NCBI GenBank assembly: GCA_021776435.1
Contig: JAJFFW010000026.1
Location: 1-46,582 of the forward strand
Reading direction: 5' to 3'
DNA: 46,582 nucleotides
Origin: Parvularculaceae bacterium
GTDB taxonomy: Bacteria > Pseudomonadota > Alphaproteobacteria > Caulobacterales > Parvularculaceae
The position numbers and the translations under genes are program-made. Numbering within the stretch: the first letter of the stretch is position 1; every line of letters begins with the position of its first letter. Positions 1 through 8,090 of this stretch are shown here, in pieces. The notes under the pieces were generated by a model. That model was not told the DNA's origin. It was given only the letters and a program-made list of their open reading frames with translations, and made no database searches.

Positions 1-604
1 AAGGTTCACCGCTGGCATCAACGCCAATGCGAATGCGCTGACGGCCCTCCGGGTCCGAGATGACAAGAGCAGCATCCCTGGTCTCGTTGGATAACCAAAT
101 ACGTTCCACGCCCTGACTGCTTGAAATTGTCCCCGGCTCAATCGGTCGGCGGTCGCTTATGAAGAAGCCCGATTTCCAGCTTTCGCCATCTTCGCTTTCT
201 CTCATAATGATGCCGACGCCATCGGTGAGTTGATGGGTGTAATCGAAGATGAATGCGCGTTGGTTATCGTCACGAAGTCGCGCCATAACGATCCCGCCGG
301 TTTCATCTCCATCGGATTCATAGAATACAAGTCCGGCGAGATCATCAATGCTTCGCTTGGGGTAAACTTCACCGCGATAGATCACGTCAGGAGGAAATGC
401 CTTGTTTGCAATTGCGATCCGCAGTGTTCCGTCAGGATCGACGATGTTTATCCGCTCTGCCGAGATTGTTTTGAAAGTAGCCAAGTCGGCGGCTTCCCTC
501 GGCTGAGATGATTTCCCGCCAAGGTATGGCCAAGCTGCGATTGCCAGAGCACCCAGCGAGAATGCTAAGGCTGCGTAGTTTGAAAGATGCATCTTGCTGT
601 CCAT
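1..604 (-). CDS. Membrane-anchored hypothetical protein (3' end outside window)
   Basis: This minus-strand reading frame is open for 201 codons and runs off the left edge, so the C-terminus is missing. The ATG at 604 follows a strong TAGGAGG ribosome site seven bases upstream. Residues 9-27 are hydrophobic and would form an N-terminal anchor or uncleaved signal, leaving the rest outside the membrane. A short motif recurs: INIVDPDGTLRIAI near residue 52 and ISDPEGRQRIRIGVD near 182, suggesting a beta-rich fold built of similar strands. I recall similar hypothetical proteins in Alphaproteobacteria that carry an ERINIVxPDGTLR motif, but no function is known to me. An ATG at codon 5 is an alternative start. 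The gene faces away from the rest of the window and looks monocistronic here. Confidence 0.75.
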   Translation of the reverse strand, partial: MDSKMHLSNYAALAFSLGALAIAAWPYLGGKSSQPREAADLATFKTISAERINIVDPDGTLRIAIANKAFPPDVIYRGEVYPKRSIDDLAGLVFYESDGDETGGIVMARLRDDNQRAFIFDYTHQLTDGVGIIMRESEDGESWKSGFFISDRRPIEPGTISSSQGVERIWLSNETRDAALVISDPEGRQRIRIGVDASGEP

Positions 605-747
605 CCGTTATAACCTCCTAATTTTTGAATGCGCAACAGCTGCCGTAAATCGAGATTGGTAGCCGTTAGTTCATTTTTCTTGCTAAATTTACCACGGAAA
701 GCGAACATATCATATGTCTGTGTACGGCGTGCTTTAATTTTTCTCAT

Positions 748-1563
748 TCAATTTGTCTCATTCAAAAATTTCATTGCAACTAGATTAATAAATTCTGGTT
801 TCTCCTGCAGTGAATAATGTGTCCCTTCGGGCACAACAAAAAGCTGGGCATTCGGAATCCCCGCATACAACTCCAATACGTGCTCCAAAATAGTGTCCTC
901 ACGATCACCATTTATAATAAGCACTCTCGCTTCGATTTTTTGTAAATCTGACTTTGTAAAAGTTGGGCTTGTTGTCCACATGATGGACATCTCTTTAAGC
1001 AGGTATCCAAAATCATCTAGGTTTTCGTGCCCAGTCAAGTAATGCTCGATAAAGTTTCCGGGATATTTGGTAGGGTCGGTATTACCATCCCATTCGTAAT
1101 TGGCGATGAAAGCTCGCATGTCACCTGGATACGAATCATAATGGAAAGTCGCACCCAACAACACAAGCTTATCAATGATCTCAGGGTTTCGGATTGCGAT
1201 TGTAAGCGCCGTGATGCCGCCATCACTCAGGCCCATTATGGAAATGCGCTCGTGCCCCAAATGCTTGGCGAGAGCGATAACGTCTTTTGACATTAACTCA
1301 TACGATATTTGAGCATCGGCAGGGCCACTACGTCCCTGCTCTCGGCTATCAATAGCGACCACGGTAAATTGTCTGGCAAAGACAGGGATTTGATTTTTGA
1401 AACTTTCGCGCGACTCCATCCCGCCATGCAAAAAATATAATGGCGGGCCTTCACCACGAACAATGTAATCGAGCGTAACGCCGTTTACAGACAAATTTTC
1501 TGAAGTTATTTTTTCGCACCCAATCAAAATGATAGCCAATAATGGCAACAATAATTTTTTCAT
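748..1563 (-). CDS. Alpha/beta-hydrolase lipoprotein
   Basis: A 271-residue alpha/beta-hydrolase. Residues 1-16 form a lipoprotein signal ending in the lipobox LIGC, so Cys16 is the probable acylation site and the enzyme is envelope-bound. The HGG oxyanion motif lies at 46-48. The nucleophile elbow G-L-S-D-G puts the nucleophile at Ser113. The acid is probably Asp220 or Asp223, in INGDRED, and His249 lies in EGTHYSLQEKP. The DSREQGRSG segment at 72-80 is typical of esterase/lactonase-like members that cleave small esters, but the substrate cannot be read from sequence. Its neighbours are unrelated; a 226-base gap separates it from the epimerase gene upstream on the same strand. Confidence 0.85.
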   Translation of the reverse strand: MKKLLLPLLAIILIGCEKITSENLSVNGVTLDYIVRGEGPPLYFLHGGMESRESFKNQIPVFARQFTVVAIDSREQGRSGPADAQISYELMSKDVIALAKHLGHERISIMGLSDGGITALTIAIRNPEIIDKLVLLGATFHYDSYPGDMRAFIANYEWDGNTDPTKYPGNFIEHYLTGHENLDDFGYLLKEMSIMWTTSPTFTKSDLQKIEARVLIINGDREDTILEHVLELYAGIPNAQLFVVPEGTHYSLQEKPEFINLVAMKFLNETN

Positions 1564-1789
1564 ACACCTATATAATGAGATATAAAGCGATACTCAATAA
1601 TATAATTTTCATTATAAAAATGGTTTGATACGATAAACAATTTTATATCAAAGGCGGAAATAACTAACGCCTTTTGTTGCGCGTCTTACGGTGACCCGCA
1701 TTAGGATAATCATCCGTCAATTCGTCGCCAAAATGCTACATTCATTAGTCTGGCGGCAGACGCACGATTAGCCTGATCTAACGTAGTGA

Positions 1790-2770
1790 CTATTCAACGG
1801 GATAGGGGCCGGTTTCAAAGACTGCGTCATGATAGCCTTTTGCACCCACTGCTGTGGCAAGGTCACTCAGTGGCGTGACGCCCGAACGGATGCGCGCCAG
1901 AACGGTTGCGAAATCACACACTGGACGCCAACCAAGTTCGGCGCGAGCCTTGTCATTAACGTAGACCCGATCCAGTGATGTTGGCATTGTCCATCCTTTT
2001 TCAGCGTAAGCCTCCTCATAGTCGACATATCTACTTACAACGGCAGACGCATCGGTCCTGAGTTCAACAAGGTCTTCGACTTGGAACGGTGTTGTGGCGG
2101 AGATGATATAGCGACCGAAACCAATGTTCGGCACCCGCTTGGCGGCCTGAATGTGAGCGGAAACCACATCTTCAATATCAACGCGGCGATGCAGAAATTC
2201 ATTTGTTTGTGCATTTTCTTTACTAAAGGCTCGGCGCATCGAGGCACTGTCCTGCTCCTCAGGAAAGAATCGTGAAGTTCGTAGAATAATACATGGTAGC
2301 TCATCTTTTCGATGAGACAGCCAGCACAAATCTTCAGCTGCAAGCTTTGTCAGACCGTAGATATTCTTGGAGCGCGGGATCACACCTTCAGTGATCCATA
2401 CAGCAGGCTCGCCTGGAGGCGATGTTAGCGCATCGCCGAACGCACTGGTCGTGCTTGTAAACACAAAGGCGGACACGCCCTCATCTCGAGCTGCGTCCAA
2501 CAGATTCAAAGTGCCCGTGATATTTGTGTCGATGAAGTCGTGTTGAGAATGGGTCTTTACATGTGGCTTGTGCAATGTGGCCGCGTGGAGAACAACAGCA
2601 ACGCCTTCCATATGTTTGTTGACGAACGCCCGATCTGTGATTGATCCGACCTGATCGGTAAACGCCCCGGATTTGATGTCGATCGAAGTTACATCCTCGC
2701 CTTTGGCGCGTAACACTCGAACGAGCGCCTCACCAAGATGCCCTGAACTTCCTGTTACCAGATAACGCAT
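1790..2770 (-). CDS. NAD(P)-dependent epimerase/dehydratase (extended SDR)
   Basis: An extended short-chain dehydrogenase of 326 residues. The nucleotide-binding loop TGSSGHLG is at 6-13. The active-site pair YGLTK gives Tyr138 and Lys142, with Ser106 or Thr107 in FTSTTSAFG as the third residue. The fold suits a nucleotide-sugar or small-metabolite epimerase/reductase, but the substrate is unclear. An in-frame start 36 bases further upstream exists. I chose the ATG at 2770 because the Rossmann strand begins immediately after it and an AGGA ribosome site precedes it. A fragment related to residues 69-82, including the PHV..S..DFI pattern, reappears about 2.6 kb away at 5171-5212, so this family has been copied and broken locally. 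Confidence 0.85.
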   Translation of the reverse strand: MRYLVTGSSGHLGEALVRVLRAKGEDVTSIDIKSGAFTDQVGSITDRAFVNKHMEGVAVVLHAATLHKPHVKTHSQHDFIDTNITGTLNLLDAARDEGVSAFVFTSTTSAFGDALTSPPGEPAVWITEGVIPRSKNIYGLTKLAAEDLCWLSHRKDELPCIILRTSRFFPEEQDSASMRRAFSKENAQTNEFLHRRVDIEDVVSAHIQAAKRVPNIGFGRYIISATTPFQVEDLVELRTDASAVVSRYVDYEEAYAEKGWTMPTSLDRVYVNDKARAELGWRPVCDFATVLARIRSGVTPLSDLATAVGAKGYHDAVFETGPYPVE

Positions 2771-2881
2771 TTCGTTCCTTTTTAAATACTTCATTAGAAC
2801 GGGCAACTCTGCGCTTTTGAATATCAGCTTACCAGGAAGTTAGGCATTTCGAGGTGGGACAATATTCAATTGACCCTCATG

Positions 2882-3313
2882 CTATTTGAAGTCGTTCACT
2901 AATTCCCCGTTCGACGCCGCCTCAAACTTTGGCAGATCATCTTGAATATCATAGAAATCAGATTTTTCTCCAACAAAAATATGGCCAAGCGTTTCCAGTC
3001 CGGTTGGACCGTCCAGAGTCCCGGCCAAAATTCCAATCGCATCATATTCAAAAGGTTTCCAGAACAGACTTGAACCGCAATCGCGGCAAAACCCTCGCTG
3101 AGCTACATCCGAACTTTTGTACCAGGCCAGCCCGTTATCGTTCGTAATTCGAATATTTATTTTGCGCGCTTTTGTGTGCGCTCCAAAACTACCGTGAAGC
3201 TTTTGGCACATGCTGCAATGGCAATTCACAATTCCACGCAAGGGTCCCTTTACTTCATACCGTACATTGCCGCACAAACAGCCGCCCTTTGTAATTTTGT
3301 TATCATTTTCCAT
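2882..3313 (-). CDS. GFA (glutathione-dependent formaldehyde-activating)-fold protein
   Basis: A 143-residue member of the GFA/CENP-V zinc-binding family. Cys12 and Cys14 (GCLCGNVRY), Cys31, Cys33 and Cys36 (CHCSMC), and Cys76 and Cys79 (CRDCGSSLFW) match the zinc-ligand pattern of the family. The founding member, Gfa, was proposed to promote S-hydroxymethylglutathione formation, but most homologues have no proven activity. The ATG at 3313 is preferred; a GTG at 3325 is in frame and would add four residues. The start lies right next to a relic of a paralogous gene tail (3322-3432), so its original promoter may have been replaced. Confidence 0.85.
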   Translation of the reverse strand: MENDNKITKGGCLCGNVRYEVKGPLRGIVNCHCSMCQKLHGSFGAHTKARKINIRITNDNGLAWYKSSDVAQRGFCRDCGSSLFWKPFEYDAIGILAGTLDGPTGLETLGHIFVGEKSDFYDIQDDLPKFEAASNGELVNDFK

Positions 3314-3321
3314 GTGGCAAT

Positions 3322-3432
3322 TCACTCTTGACGTGACGAAGTGTCGGGACCGACTTGGCCTGCAGCGATGCGCCAGCCTTCGTCACGCTTGACCATAGCG
3401 TCGCTCATCCAAAAAGAGGTTCTATCGCTCAT
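3322..3432 (-). pseudogene. 3'-terminal relic of a SnoaL/DUF4440-like lipoprotein gene
   Basis: This stretch encodes a 36-residue reading frame that ends like the intact gene at 4530-5024. It has MSDAMVKRDEGWRIAAGQVG against MSVAMVKRVEGWRIAAGQVG in the intact protein. Over about 63 bases the two are roughly 86% identical by eye. The rest of the paralogue is missing. The frame opens with an ATGA overlap on the stop codon of the membrane-protein gene at 3429-4388, so it may still be translated by coupling. It is best read as a duplicated and truncated gene tail rather than a functional gene. Confidence 0.75.
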
Positions 3433-4388
3433 GAACGTTCCGAAATCCGTAATAGTCGAAATGCACGCTTTTCATAGGGCTCACTATAGAACTCAATGAT
3501 ACGTTTCGCGCATTCAGTTTCAATATCACTGTTGGGTAGTTTTATTTTTTCATTGATTTGATGTGCGTGAATAATAGGGATGTCGGCGCCGGTTGCGAGG
3601 AATTCCAACTTTTCGAGCGCCGCTAGACGGCTGCCTCGCGTATACGCAGAGTAGAGATCAAATCTGTTTCCGTTCTTGAAGAGCAACTCATAGCGAAGCC
3701 AGATTGTCGGTACGCCGCGCAAGTAATCGACACGGCAACCGGCTTCGATGCGATCAAGGTCTCCATAAGTGAACTCCCTTTCTGACGTGGTGCCGTAGGG
3801 GCGGAAAATGAATGCGCGCTCGGTTGCGACTTTATAAGCATTAACATCAAGCCAGTACACGTAAGCGGAAACTGCCAAAAAGAAGGCAACAATTTTTGCA
3901 CTTAGCAATATATTACGCCGCCAATACGCCATCAGAAATTTATCTGGATCCGTCTCATCTATCTTAGAAATAAGCGAGATATTGAGATGACGTGTAAGCT
4001 TGCCGATAGGGCCGAACCCTGTTTCTGCGCCCATAATTGACTGCGCGGCGGCGCGTTTGGCAAAAGGCGAATATGCGATAAGCAATGCGGTTACGCCAAA
4101 GGCTGCAATCATTGCGGCAAAAATCAACGGAAAGGCGAACCATCCGCTTGCGTGTGTGGTAAACAGAACTTCAGCATCTGTGCTATATTTCGTGACAATT
4201 CTGGCAGTGTTTCTGTCGATTATAAAGCCGCTGGCAAATAGCGCACACACCCCGAAAATCAGCATAAGGCCCATAAAAAGGCCAATGCCCGCATAACCTA
4301 GGGAATAATCCTCAATTAATGCGCCGCTTCTGCTCCGCCGCCGTGCTCCTGTTCTGATGGCTTTTGTTATTTCAGGAGAAAGCTTCAC
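3429..4388 (-). CDS. Multi-pass membrane protein of unknown function
   Basis: A 319-residue protein with three clear hydrophobic helices at about 34-57, 84-108 and 160-180 and a soluble C-terminal region of about 140 residues. The N-terminus is basic (ARRRSRS), predicting a cytoplasmic start. The start codon is GTG with an AGG-type site just upstream. I do not recognise a domain. The C-terminal part (YGDLDRIEAGCRVDYLRG onward) has alternating hydrophobic strands, as seen in PH-like or bPH2 domains that follow membrane helices, but this is only an impression. The stop codon overlaps the ATG of the relic at 3322-3432, which marks a recombination junction at the gene's end. Confidence 0.7.
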   Translation of the reverse strand: MKLSPEITKAIRTGARRRSRSGALIEDYSLGYAGIGLFMGLMLIFGVCALFASGFIIDRNTARIVTKYSTDAEVLFTTHASGWFAFPLIFAAMIAAFGVTALLIAYSPFAKRAAAQSIMGAETGFGPIGKLTRHLNISLISKIDETDPDKFLMAYWRRNILLSAKIVAFFLAVSAYVYWLDVNAYKVATERAFIFRPYGTTSEREFTYGDLDRIEAGCRVDYLRGVPTIWLRYELLFKNGNRFDLYSAYTRGSRLAALEKLEFLATGADIPIIHAHQINEKIKLPNSDIETECAKRIIEFYSEPYEKRAFRLLRISERS

Positions 4389-4529
4389 TGACTGCCTCGT
4401 GGTTCAATCAATTATTTCTAGTTCAACACCCTTAAGGTCAGGTTTTTTTCGCCAAGTTTTGTCGGTTTGGATTGCCTAAATCGCAACCTGGTGCGCCTGT
4501 TGTCGAATTAGGTTTGCAAGATACTACAT

Positions 4530-5024
4530 TCAGTCTGAAGATGGTTTAGTGTCGGGGCCTGGGCCGACTTGGCCTGCCGCGATGCGCCAGCCCTCAACGC
4601 GCTTCACCATGGCGACGCTCATCCAGCCATCGAATGAAAACCCGGGTTGCTCACCTTCGTAACTCATTTCATAAGTAAAGTGTGCTGAAATAAACGCAGC
4701 ATCTGCCGCTAGGTCCGCGACTTTTACGTTATCGAACGTTAACTTCGCCGAAGAGCCAGGAACGATTAGTCCTTGTAAGGACGCCGCTGCTGCATCGCCG
4801 CTTTCATATTGAACCCCGCCGCGTTCGATCCAATGAAAATCTGGATCGCGATCATAATAAGATGCAGCTAGATCGATATCGCCGGAACTGATGGCCTCGC
4901 CGTAAGCGAGTAATGCCTTGCGAGCTTCATTCTTGACCTCGAAATCTTGATCACTCGCTGCATCGTTTTGTGCGCTGCATCCACCAATCAAAACGATCGC
5001 CAAGACATATATAAACGTTTTCAT
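4530..5024 (-). CDS. Lipoprotein with SnoaL/DUF4440-like (NTF2-fold) domain
   Basis: A 164-residue protein. Residues 1-16 are a lipoprotein signal ending in IGGC, with Cys16 as the acylation site. The remainder has the pattern of a DUF4440/SnoaL-like NTF2 fold. A helix (NEARKALLAYGEAISSGDIDLAASYYD) is followed by DPDFHWIERGG, and the last strand is WRIAAGQVG. Such domains bind small molecules or act as ketosteroid-isomerase-like enzymes, but no catalytic residues can be assigned here. A truncated copy of the gene's 3' end lies at 3322-3432, so the family was duplicated locally. Another NTF2-like protein, of a different subtype, is encoded at 5210-5632. Confidence 0.75.
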   Translation of the reverse strand: MKTFIYVLAIVLIGGCSAQNDAASDQDFEVKNEARKALLAYGEAISSGDIDLAASYYDRDPDFHWIERGGVQYESGDAAAASLQGLIVPGSSAKLTFDNVKVADLAADAAFISAHFTYEMSYEGEQPGFSFDGWMSVAMVKRVEGWRIAAGQVGPGPDTKPSSD

Positions 5025-5047
5025 CTGTCATCTTCCAAATATTGCCA

Positions 5048-5170
5048 ATACTAATCGAGGTCCAACTCTTTGAGGCGGTCAGGTTCATATTGAACAATGA
5101 TCGCTTGATTGTCTTAGGTATCAAGAAACTGCACGAGAGACCCTATTGACGGGATCGTGTGCTTTGTACC
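5048..5170 (-). pseudogene. 3' relic of the VOC gene with a nonsense mutation
   Basis: These roughly 123 bases repeat the 3' end of the intact VOC gene (5775-6158) with about eight differences, around 93% identity by eye. In the intact copy the reading frame runs LVQFLDTEDNQAI. In this copy the Glu codon GAA has become TAA, which stops the frame before the end. The start of the gene is absent. At 5170/5171 the homology switches abruptly to a fragment of a different gene, so this is one half of a chimeric relic. Confidence 0.85.
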
Positions 5171-5212
5171 GATGAAGTCGCGTCGAGAATTGGTAGCGAC
5201 ATGTGGCTCCTA
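5171..5212 (-). pseudogene. Internal fragment of an epimerase (SDR) gene fused to the VOC relic
   Basis: Read on the minus strand in the frame of the VOC relic, this piece encodes EPHVATNSRRDFIGT. The epimerase at 1790-2770 has KPHVKTHSQHDFIDT at residues 69-83. DNA identity to that gene is about 31 of 40 bases, so the fragment probably came from a diverged paralogue rather than from that gene directly. It is joined in frame to the VOC relic and its other end coincides with the stop codon of the gene at 5210-5632. It is too short to be functional. Confidence 0.6.
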
Positions 5213-5632
5213 CTTATTTTGTATCCACGTCGCAATTTTGTTGGTAATTTTCCATTCGCCTTCAACTTTCAACATTAGCATGTAGTCTGTGTAAATGCGG
5301 TCATTCCATGCAATCTCAACTTTTACGACAGCGGATCGTTCAGTTGCGTCTATGCTAACGATACGTCCAATACGCGGAACAGATTCATTCTTTTTGATTC
5401 TAGAAATATATTCAGGTCCAGGTCGACGCATTAATTTGTCGTCTTCTCCTAACCATTGCACCTCAAGGCTGGGAAGAAATGCCTCAGAAACAAGATCAGG
5501 GTTACCTTGAGACGTTCCGTCTAGATATTTTTGCACTACAGTTGTTATATCATCAAAGCGGCTTTGAGCATCAGCTGTGGATATCATGACCAAAACAGCT
5601 ACAATCATCGAGATGAGGTATTTTGTTCGCAT
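5210..5632 (-). CDS. Exported NTF2-like protein, putative lumazine-binding type
   Basis: A 140-residue protein with a cleavable signal peptide, about 1-22, ending in ADA before QSRFDD. The mature part follows the layout of the putative lumazine-binding/NTF2-like family. It has a helix with QKYLDGTSQGNPDLVSEAF, then LPSLEVQWLGEDDKL, then a strand near RSAVVKVEIAWNDRIYTDYM, and closes with WKITNKIATW. Members are small ligand-binding or scaffold proteins and no enzyme activity should be assumed. The open frame extends 22 codons upstream. I chose the ATG at 5632 because it starts the signal peptide and has AAGGAAAG eight bases before it. Its stop codon sits exactly at the edge of the epimerase fragment. 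Confidence 0.75.
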   Translation of the reverse strand: MRTKYLISMIVAVLVMISTADAQSRFDDITTVVQKYLDGTSQGNPDLVSEAFLPSLEVQWLGEDDKLMRRPGPEYISRIKKNESVPRIGRIVSIDATERSAVVKVEIAWNDRIYTDYMLMLKVEGEWKITNKIATWIQNK

Positions 5633-5774
5633 TGATCTTTCCTTTATTTTTCGACTTTTATTCCCTAGATACTGTGGTAGTTTAAATTTTCTATCCATCT
5701 AGAAGGCTTGCCAATTAGTATCGCCTTCCTGAAGGCGTGGTTGCATTCACCGACACCCAATGAATTCGCCAAAA

Positions 5775-6158
5775 CTAATCGAGGCCCAGCTCTTTGAGGC
5801 GGTCAGCTTCATATTGAACAATGATGGCTTGATTGTCTTCGGTATCAAGAAACTGCACGAGAGAACCTATTGATGGGATCGTGTGCTTTGTACCTATGAT
5901 TGTCCCGCCAGCCGTCTGGATTATGGTCATGGATTTATCAAGATCGTTGACAGCAATGGAACATTCAAAGCCTTTGCGTCCTTCAGGCAACGGCACCTGG
6001 CGCTTCTGCAAAGCGCCGTGTATGCCAGCGTTGTGAATTAAGTAAAACTCTGGCGGCCCCCATGGTTCAAAGCGCCATTCAAAAACTTTTTCGTAAAATA
6101 ACCGAGCGCGATTGACATCTTCCGCTTCGATTGCAAAGTGGGCGAGCTTGTTAGGCAT
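5775..6158 (-). CDS. VOC (glyoxalase/bleomycin-resistance fold) family protein
   Basis: A 127-residue single-module VOC protein. The typical opening beta-alpha pattern is present (LAHFAIEAEDVNRARLFYEK, then VFEWRFEPWG). Potential metal ligands are His7 near the N-terminus and Glu residues in the later strands, but the reaction is unknown. The start ATG at 6158 is 77 bases from the divergent AraC-type regulator gene, so the two share a promoter region and the regulator may control this gene. Its 3' end was copied into the relic at 5048-5170. Confidence 0.8.
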   Translation of the reverse strand: MPNKLAHFAIEAEDVNRARLFYEKVFEWRFEPWGPPEFYLIHNAGIHGALQKRQVPLPEGRKGFECSIAVNDLDKSMTIIQTAGGTIIGTKHTIPSIGSLVQFLDTEDNQAIIVQYEADRLKELGLD

Positions 6159-6235
6159 ACTTCGTCCTTATAAATCAACATATTAGCAGTTTAAGGCTTG
6201 TCGTCCAGTCGAATATACGTCAAATTTATACGCAT

Positions 6236-7009
6236 ATGCGACAAGCACTTACGATTGACGATGAACCTTATTTGATCATGCGCTCCATGAGCGTCGATTA
6301 TGTCGCTGGCGGCGACGAAGAATTGCATACACATCGCTGGCCGCAGATCCTTTATGCAATTGAAGGCGCGATACGGGCGGACGTTGCTGACATGATCTGG
6401 GTCATTCCACCCCGCCGTGGGCTCATTATTCCCGCCGAGTGTCAGCACAAATTGCGGATGCTTGGCATGGTCAAGTTGCGAACGCTCTATTGCAGCCCGC
6501 GGCTTCAGCTTGATGTCGGCGCGACACGCGTTTTCAACGTTTGTGGATTGTTACATGAGGCGATCCTGCGAAGTTGCCAGTTGATGTGGCTAGATAAGCG
6601 TGTAGCTGCCGATTTGCGCTTGGCCGATCTGATTGCTGACGAGATCAAGACAGCTGAATCGGCGTCATTTTCACTTACGCTGCCGAGGGATTTACGGGCG
6701 CGCCGGTTGGCTGCAGGGTTCGCAGACATTAAAATGGCGCATCGTGATCTTTGCGACCTCTATTTTGAAGCTAATGTCAGCCGCCGCACAGCTGAGCGAT
6801 TATTCATACATGAAACTGGTCTCTCTCCCGCTCGATGGCGCCGTCATGCGCTTTTGTCATTGGGATTGGAATATCTTACCGCTGGCAAATCAGTTGAGCA
6901 GGTTGCTGATCTTGTAGGGTATCGTAGCCAACCAGCCTTCACAGAGGCTTTCAAGAAAACTTTCGGATTTCCACCAAACGCAACCCAACGATCCAAAAAA
7001 CGAAACTAA
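6236..7009 (+). CDS. AraC-family transcriptional regulator
   Basis: A 257-residue regulator. The N-terminal part looks like a small cupin sensor: HTHRWPQILYAIEG at 31-44 and PPRRGLIIPAECQHKL at 58-73. The C-terminal 100 residues form the double helix-turn-helix of the AraC family: NVSRRTAERLFIHETGLSP for the first unit and SVEQVADLVGYRSQPAFTEA for the second, followed by FKKTFGFPP. No clear ribosome site precedes the ATG at 6236, and an ATG 14 codons later is possible. It is divergent from the VOC gene, the usual arrangement for a regulator and its target. The effector is unknown. Confidence 0.85.
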   Translation: MRQALTIDDEPYLIMRSMSVDYVAGGDEELHTHRWPQILYAIEGAIRADVADMIWVIPPRRGLIIPAECQHKLRMLGMVKLRTLYCSPRLQLDVGATRVFNVCGLLHEAILRSCQLMWLDKRVAADLRLADLIADEIKTAESASFSLTLPRDLRARRLAAGFADIKMAHRDLCDLYFEANVSRRTAERLFIHETGLSPARWRRHALLSLGLEYLTAGKSVEQVADLVGYRSQPAFTEAFKKTFGFPPNATQRSKKRN

Positions 7010-7036
7010 ACTGACGTATTACGGAATAAGCTTTAG

Positions 7037-7194
7037 TCAAACCACAATAAGTGTCACCGTTCGTTCAGCATCAAAAGAATGATCGATGCCATGACCGATG
7101 AATGTGATAATTTGTTGGTGAGGGTCAGGGACTAATGGGGCTACTGTCGCGACAATGGCTCCCGCCAATATTAATCTTTTCTCTCTTGATTCAT
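7037..7194 (-). pseudogene. Possible small hydrophobic protein gene with a frameshift
   Basis: An ATG at 7194 follows AGGAAAG five bases upstream and starts MNQERKD before a stop. One frame over, the sequence continues without interruption as LILAGAIVATVAPLVPDPH and about 25 more residues to a TGA at 7037. The segment before the break is charged and the one after is a hydrophobic anchor, as in a small membrane protein of about 52 residues. A one-base change in the A-rich AGAGAGAAAAGATT tract would join the two frames. It could be a decayed gene, a sequencing error or chance. A TTG at 7168 could start a 43-residue version. Confidence 0.3.
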
Positions 7195-7293
7195 AGTCTT
7201 TCCTTTTTTTAACACTGACACTCGTTGGAATGATTGATGTCAGTGACGCGTTTCTTTTAAACCCAATTCAATGCCCCGACGCCGCAACTGACG

Positions 7294-7881
7294 TTATCCG
7301 ATGTTTTTCCGCCGCAAACCCTTCGTGGCGGCCGCGATAAGAGAGGCAATGATCGCAATCACTAAGGCCAGGCTGTCTATGCCATCTGCGATAAGCTTTA
7401 CAGTCGTCACGGTCTGCTGAATCATCGCGGTGCCGGAACCGACAGGCAATATCCCACTGGCCATCGACGCGAGGAGACCGTCTTCAATAATTTCTGACGC
7501 GAGATACAACAAGGGTGACAGAAGAATAAAACGAAAGACTGAGGGGCCGAGATTAAAGCGCTTCAGGCCAAGTGCGATACCAGAACTCACCATCATTGTG
7601 CTCACCAGAGCATAAGGTATGTCGATAAATTGAAATAACACATAGTCATTTATAGCGTCACCCAATAGGGCAAAAGCCTGCGCTGGTTGCCCCTCGACAA
7701 AACCAAACACGGTTTCGGGAATTTGCGGCACGCCGAGAGCGCCCTGCGTTTTCTCAACAATATGCGTCCAGGGCCCAGGCAAGATGAATGCCCCGATAAA
7801 AAATACGGCATAAAATAATAGCCATAGCAAAAACCGCCGCCAGCTTGCCTTTTCTATTCGCGTATTGATCCAGTTAGACAT
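7294..7881 (-). CDS. Multi-pass membrane protein of unknown function
   Basis: A 195-residue protein with four to five hydrophobic helices. The first follows a basic N-terminus (about 16-35), three lie in the middle (IPYALVSTMMVSSGIALGL and FRFILLSPLLYLASEI are the clearest), and the last is near the C-terminus (SLALVIAIIASLIAAAT) followed by the basic tail KGLRRKNIG. The ATG at 7881 is preferred over one seven codons upstream because AGAGGTC lies about eight bases before it. I recognise no family. It lies on the same strand, 209 bases downstream of the 48-residue protein and the SdpI/TraB genes, so it could be a distal part of that cluster. Confidence 0.65.
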   Translation of the reverse strand: MSNWINTRIEKASWRRFLLWLLFYAVFFIGAFILPGPWTHIVEKTQGALGVPQIPETVFGFVEGQPAQAFALLGDAINDYVLFQFIDIPYALVSTMMVSSGIALGLKRFNLGPSVFRFILLSPLLYLASEIIEDGLLASMASGILPVGSGTAMIQQTVTTVKLIADGIDSLALVIAIIASLIAAATKGLRRKNIG

Positions 7882-8090
7882 GTCTTTGACCTCTTCATAC
7901 AATGTTGCGTAGAGTTGTTTCTTTACTGATTATTGTTCAACGGCCACCGAAAAACGATGGCACATAGCCTGAAATCTGACCGTGCTAGCCGCTTTGCGTC
8001 AGCGACACCGCCGCGATGATAATAATCAAAAACAACCCGTCGGAATTTTTCGTTTATCGTTGATGATTATTGCCTCTTGAATAAACGCTT

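Noticed and set aside
230-511. Plus-strand frame of 93 codons
   Set aside because: It lies antisense to the well-supported partial gene at 1-604, which has a strong ribosome site and coherent sequence.
629-817. Plus-strand frame of 62 codons overlapping the hydrolase 3' end
   Set aside because: No ribosome site, mostly antisense to the hydrolase gene and in an AT-rich promoter region.
1650-1674. Seven-base stem AAAGGCG/CGCCTTT as terminator of the epimerase gene
   Set aside because: There is no proper T run after the stem and it is 115 bases from the stop codon.
1-6200. Integron-like cassette array (small genes on one strand with moved gene tails)
   Set aside because: I looked for attC-like imperfect palindromes with GTTRRRY cores after each gene and an integron integrase and saw none.
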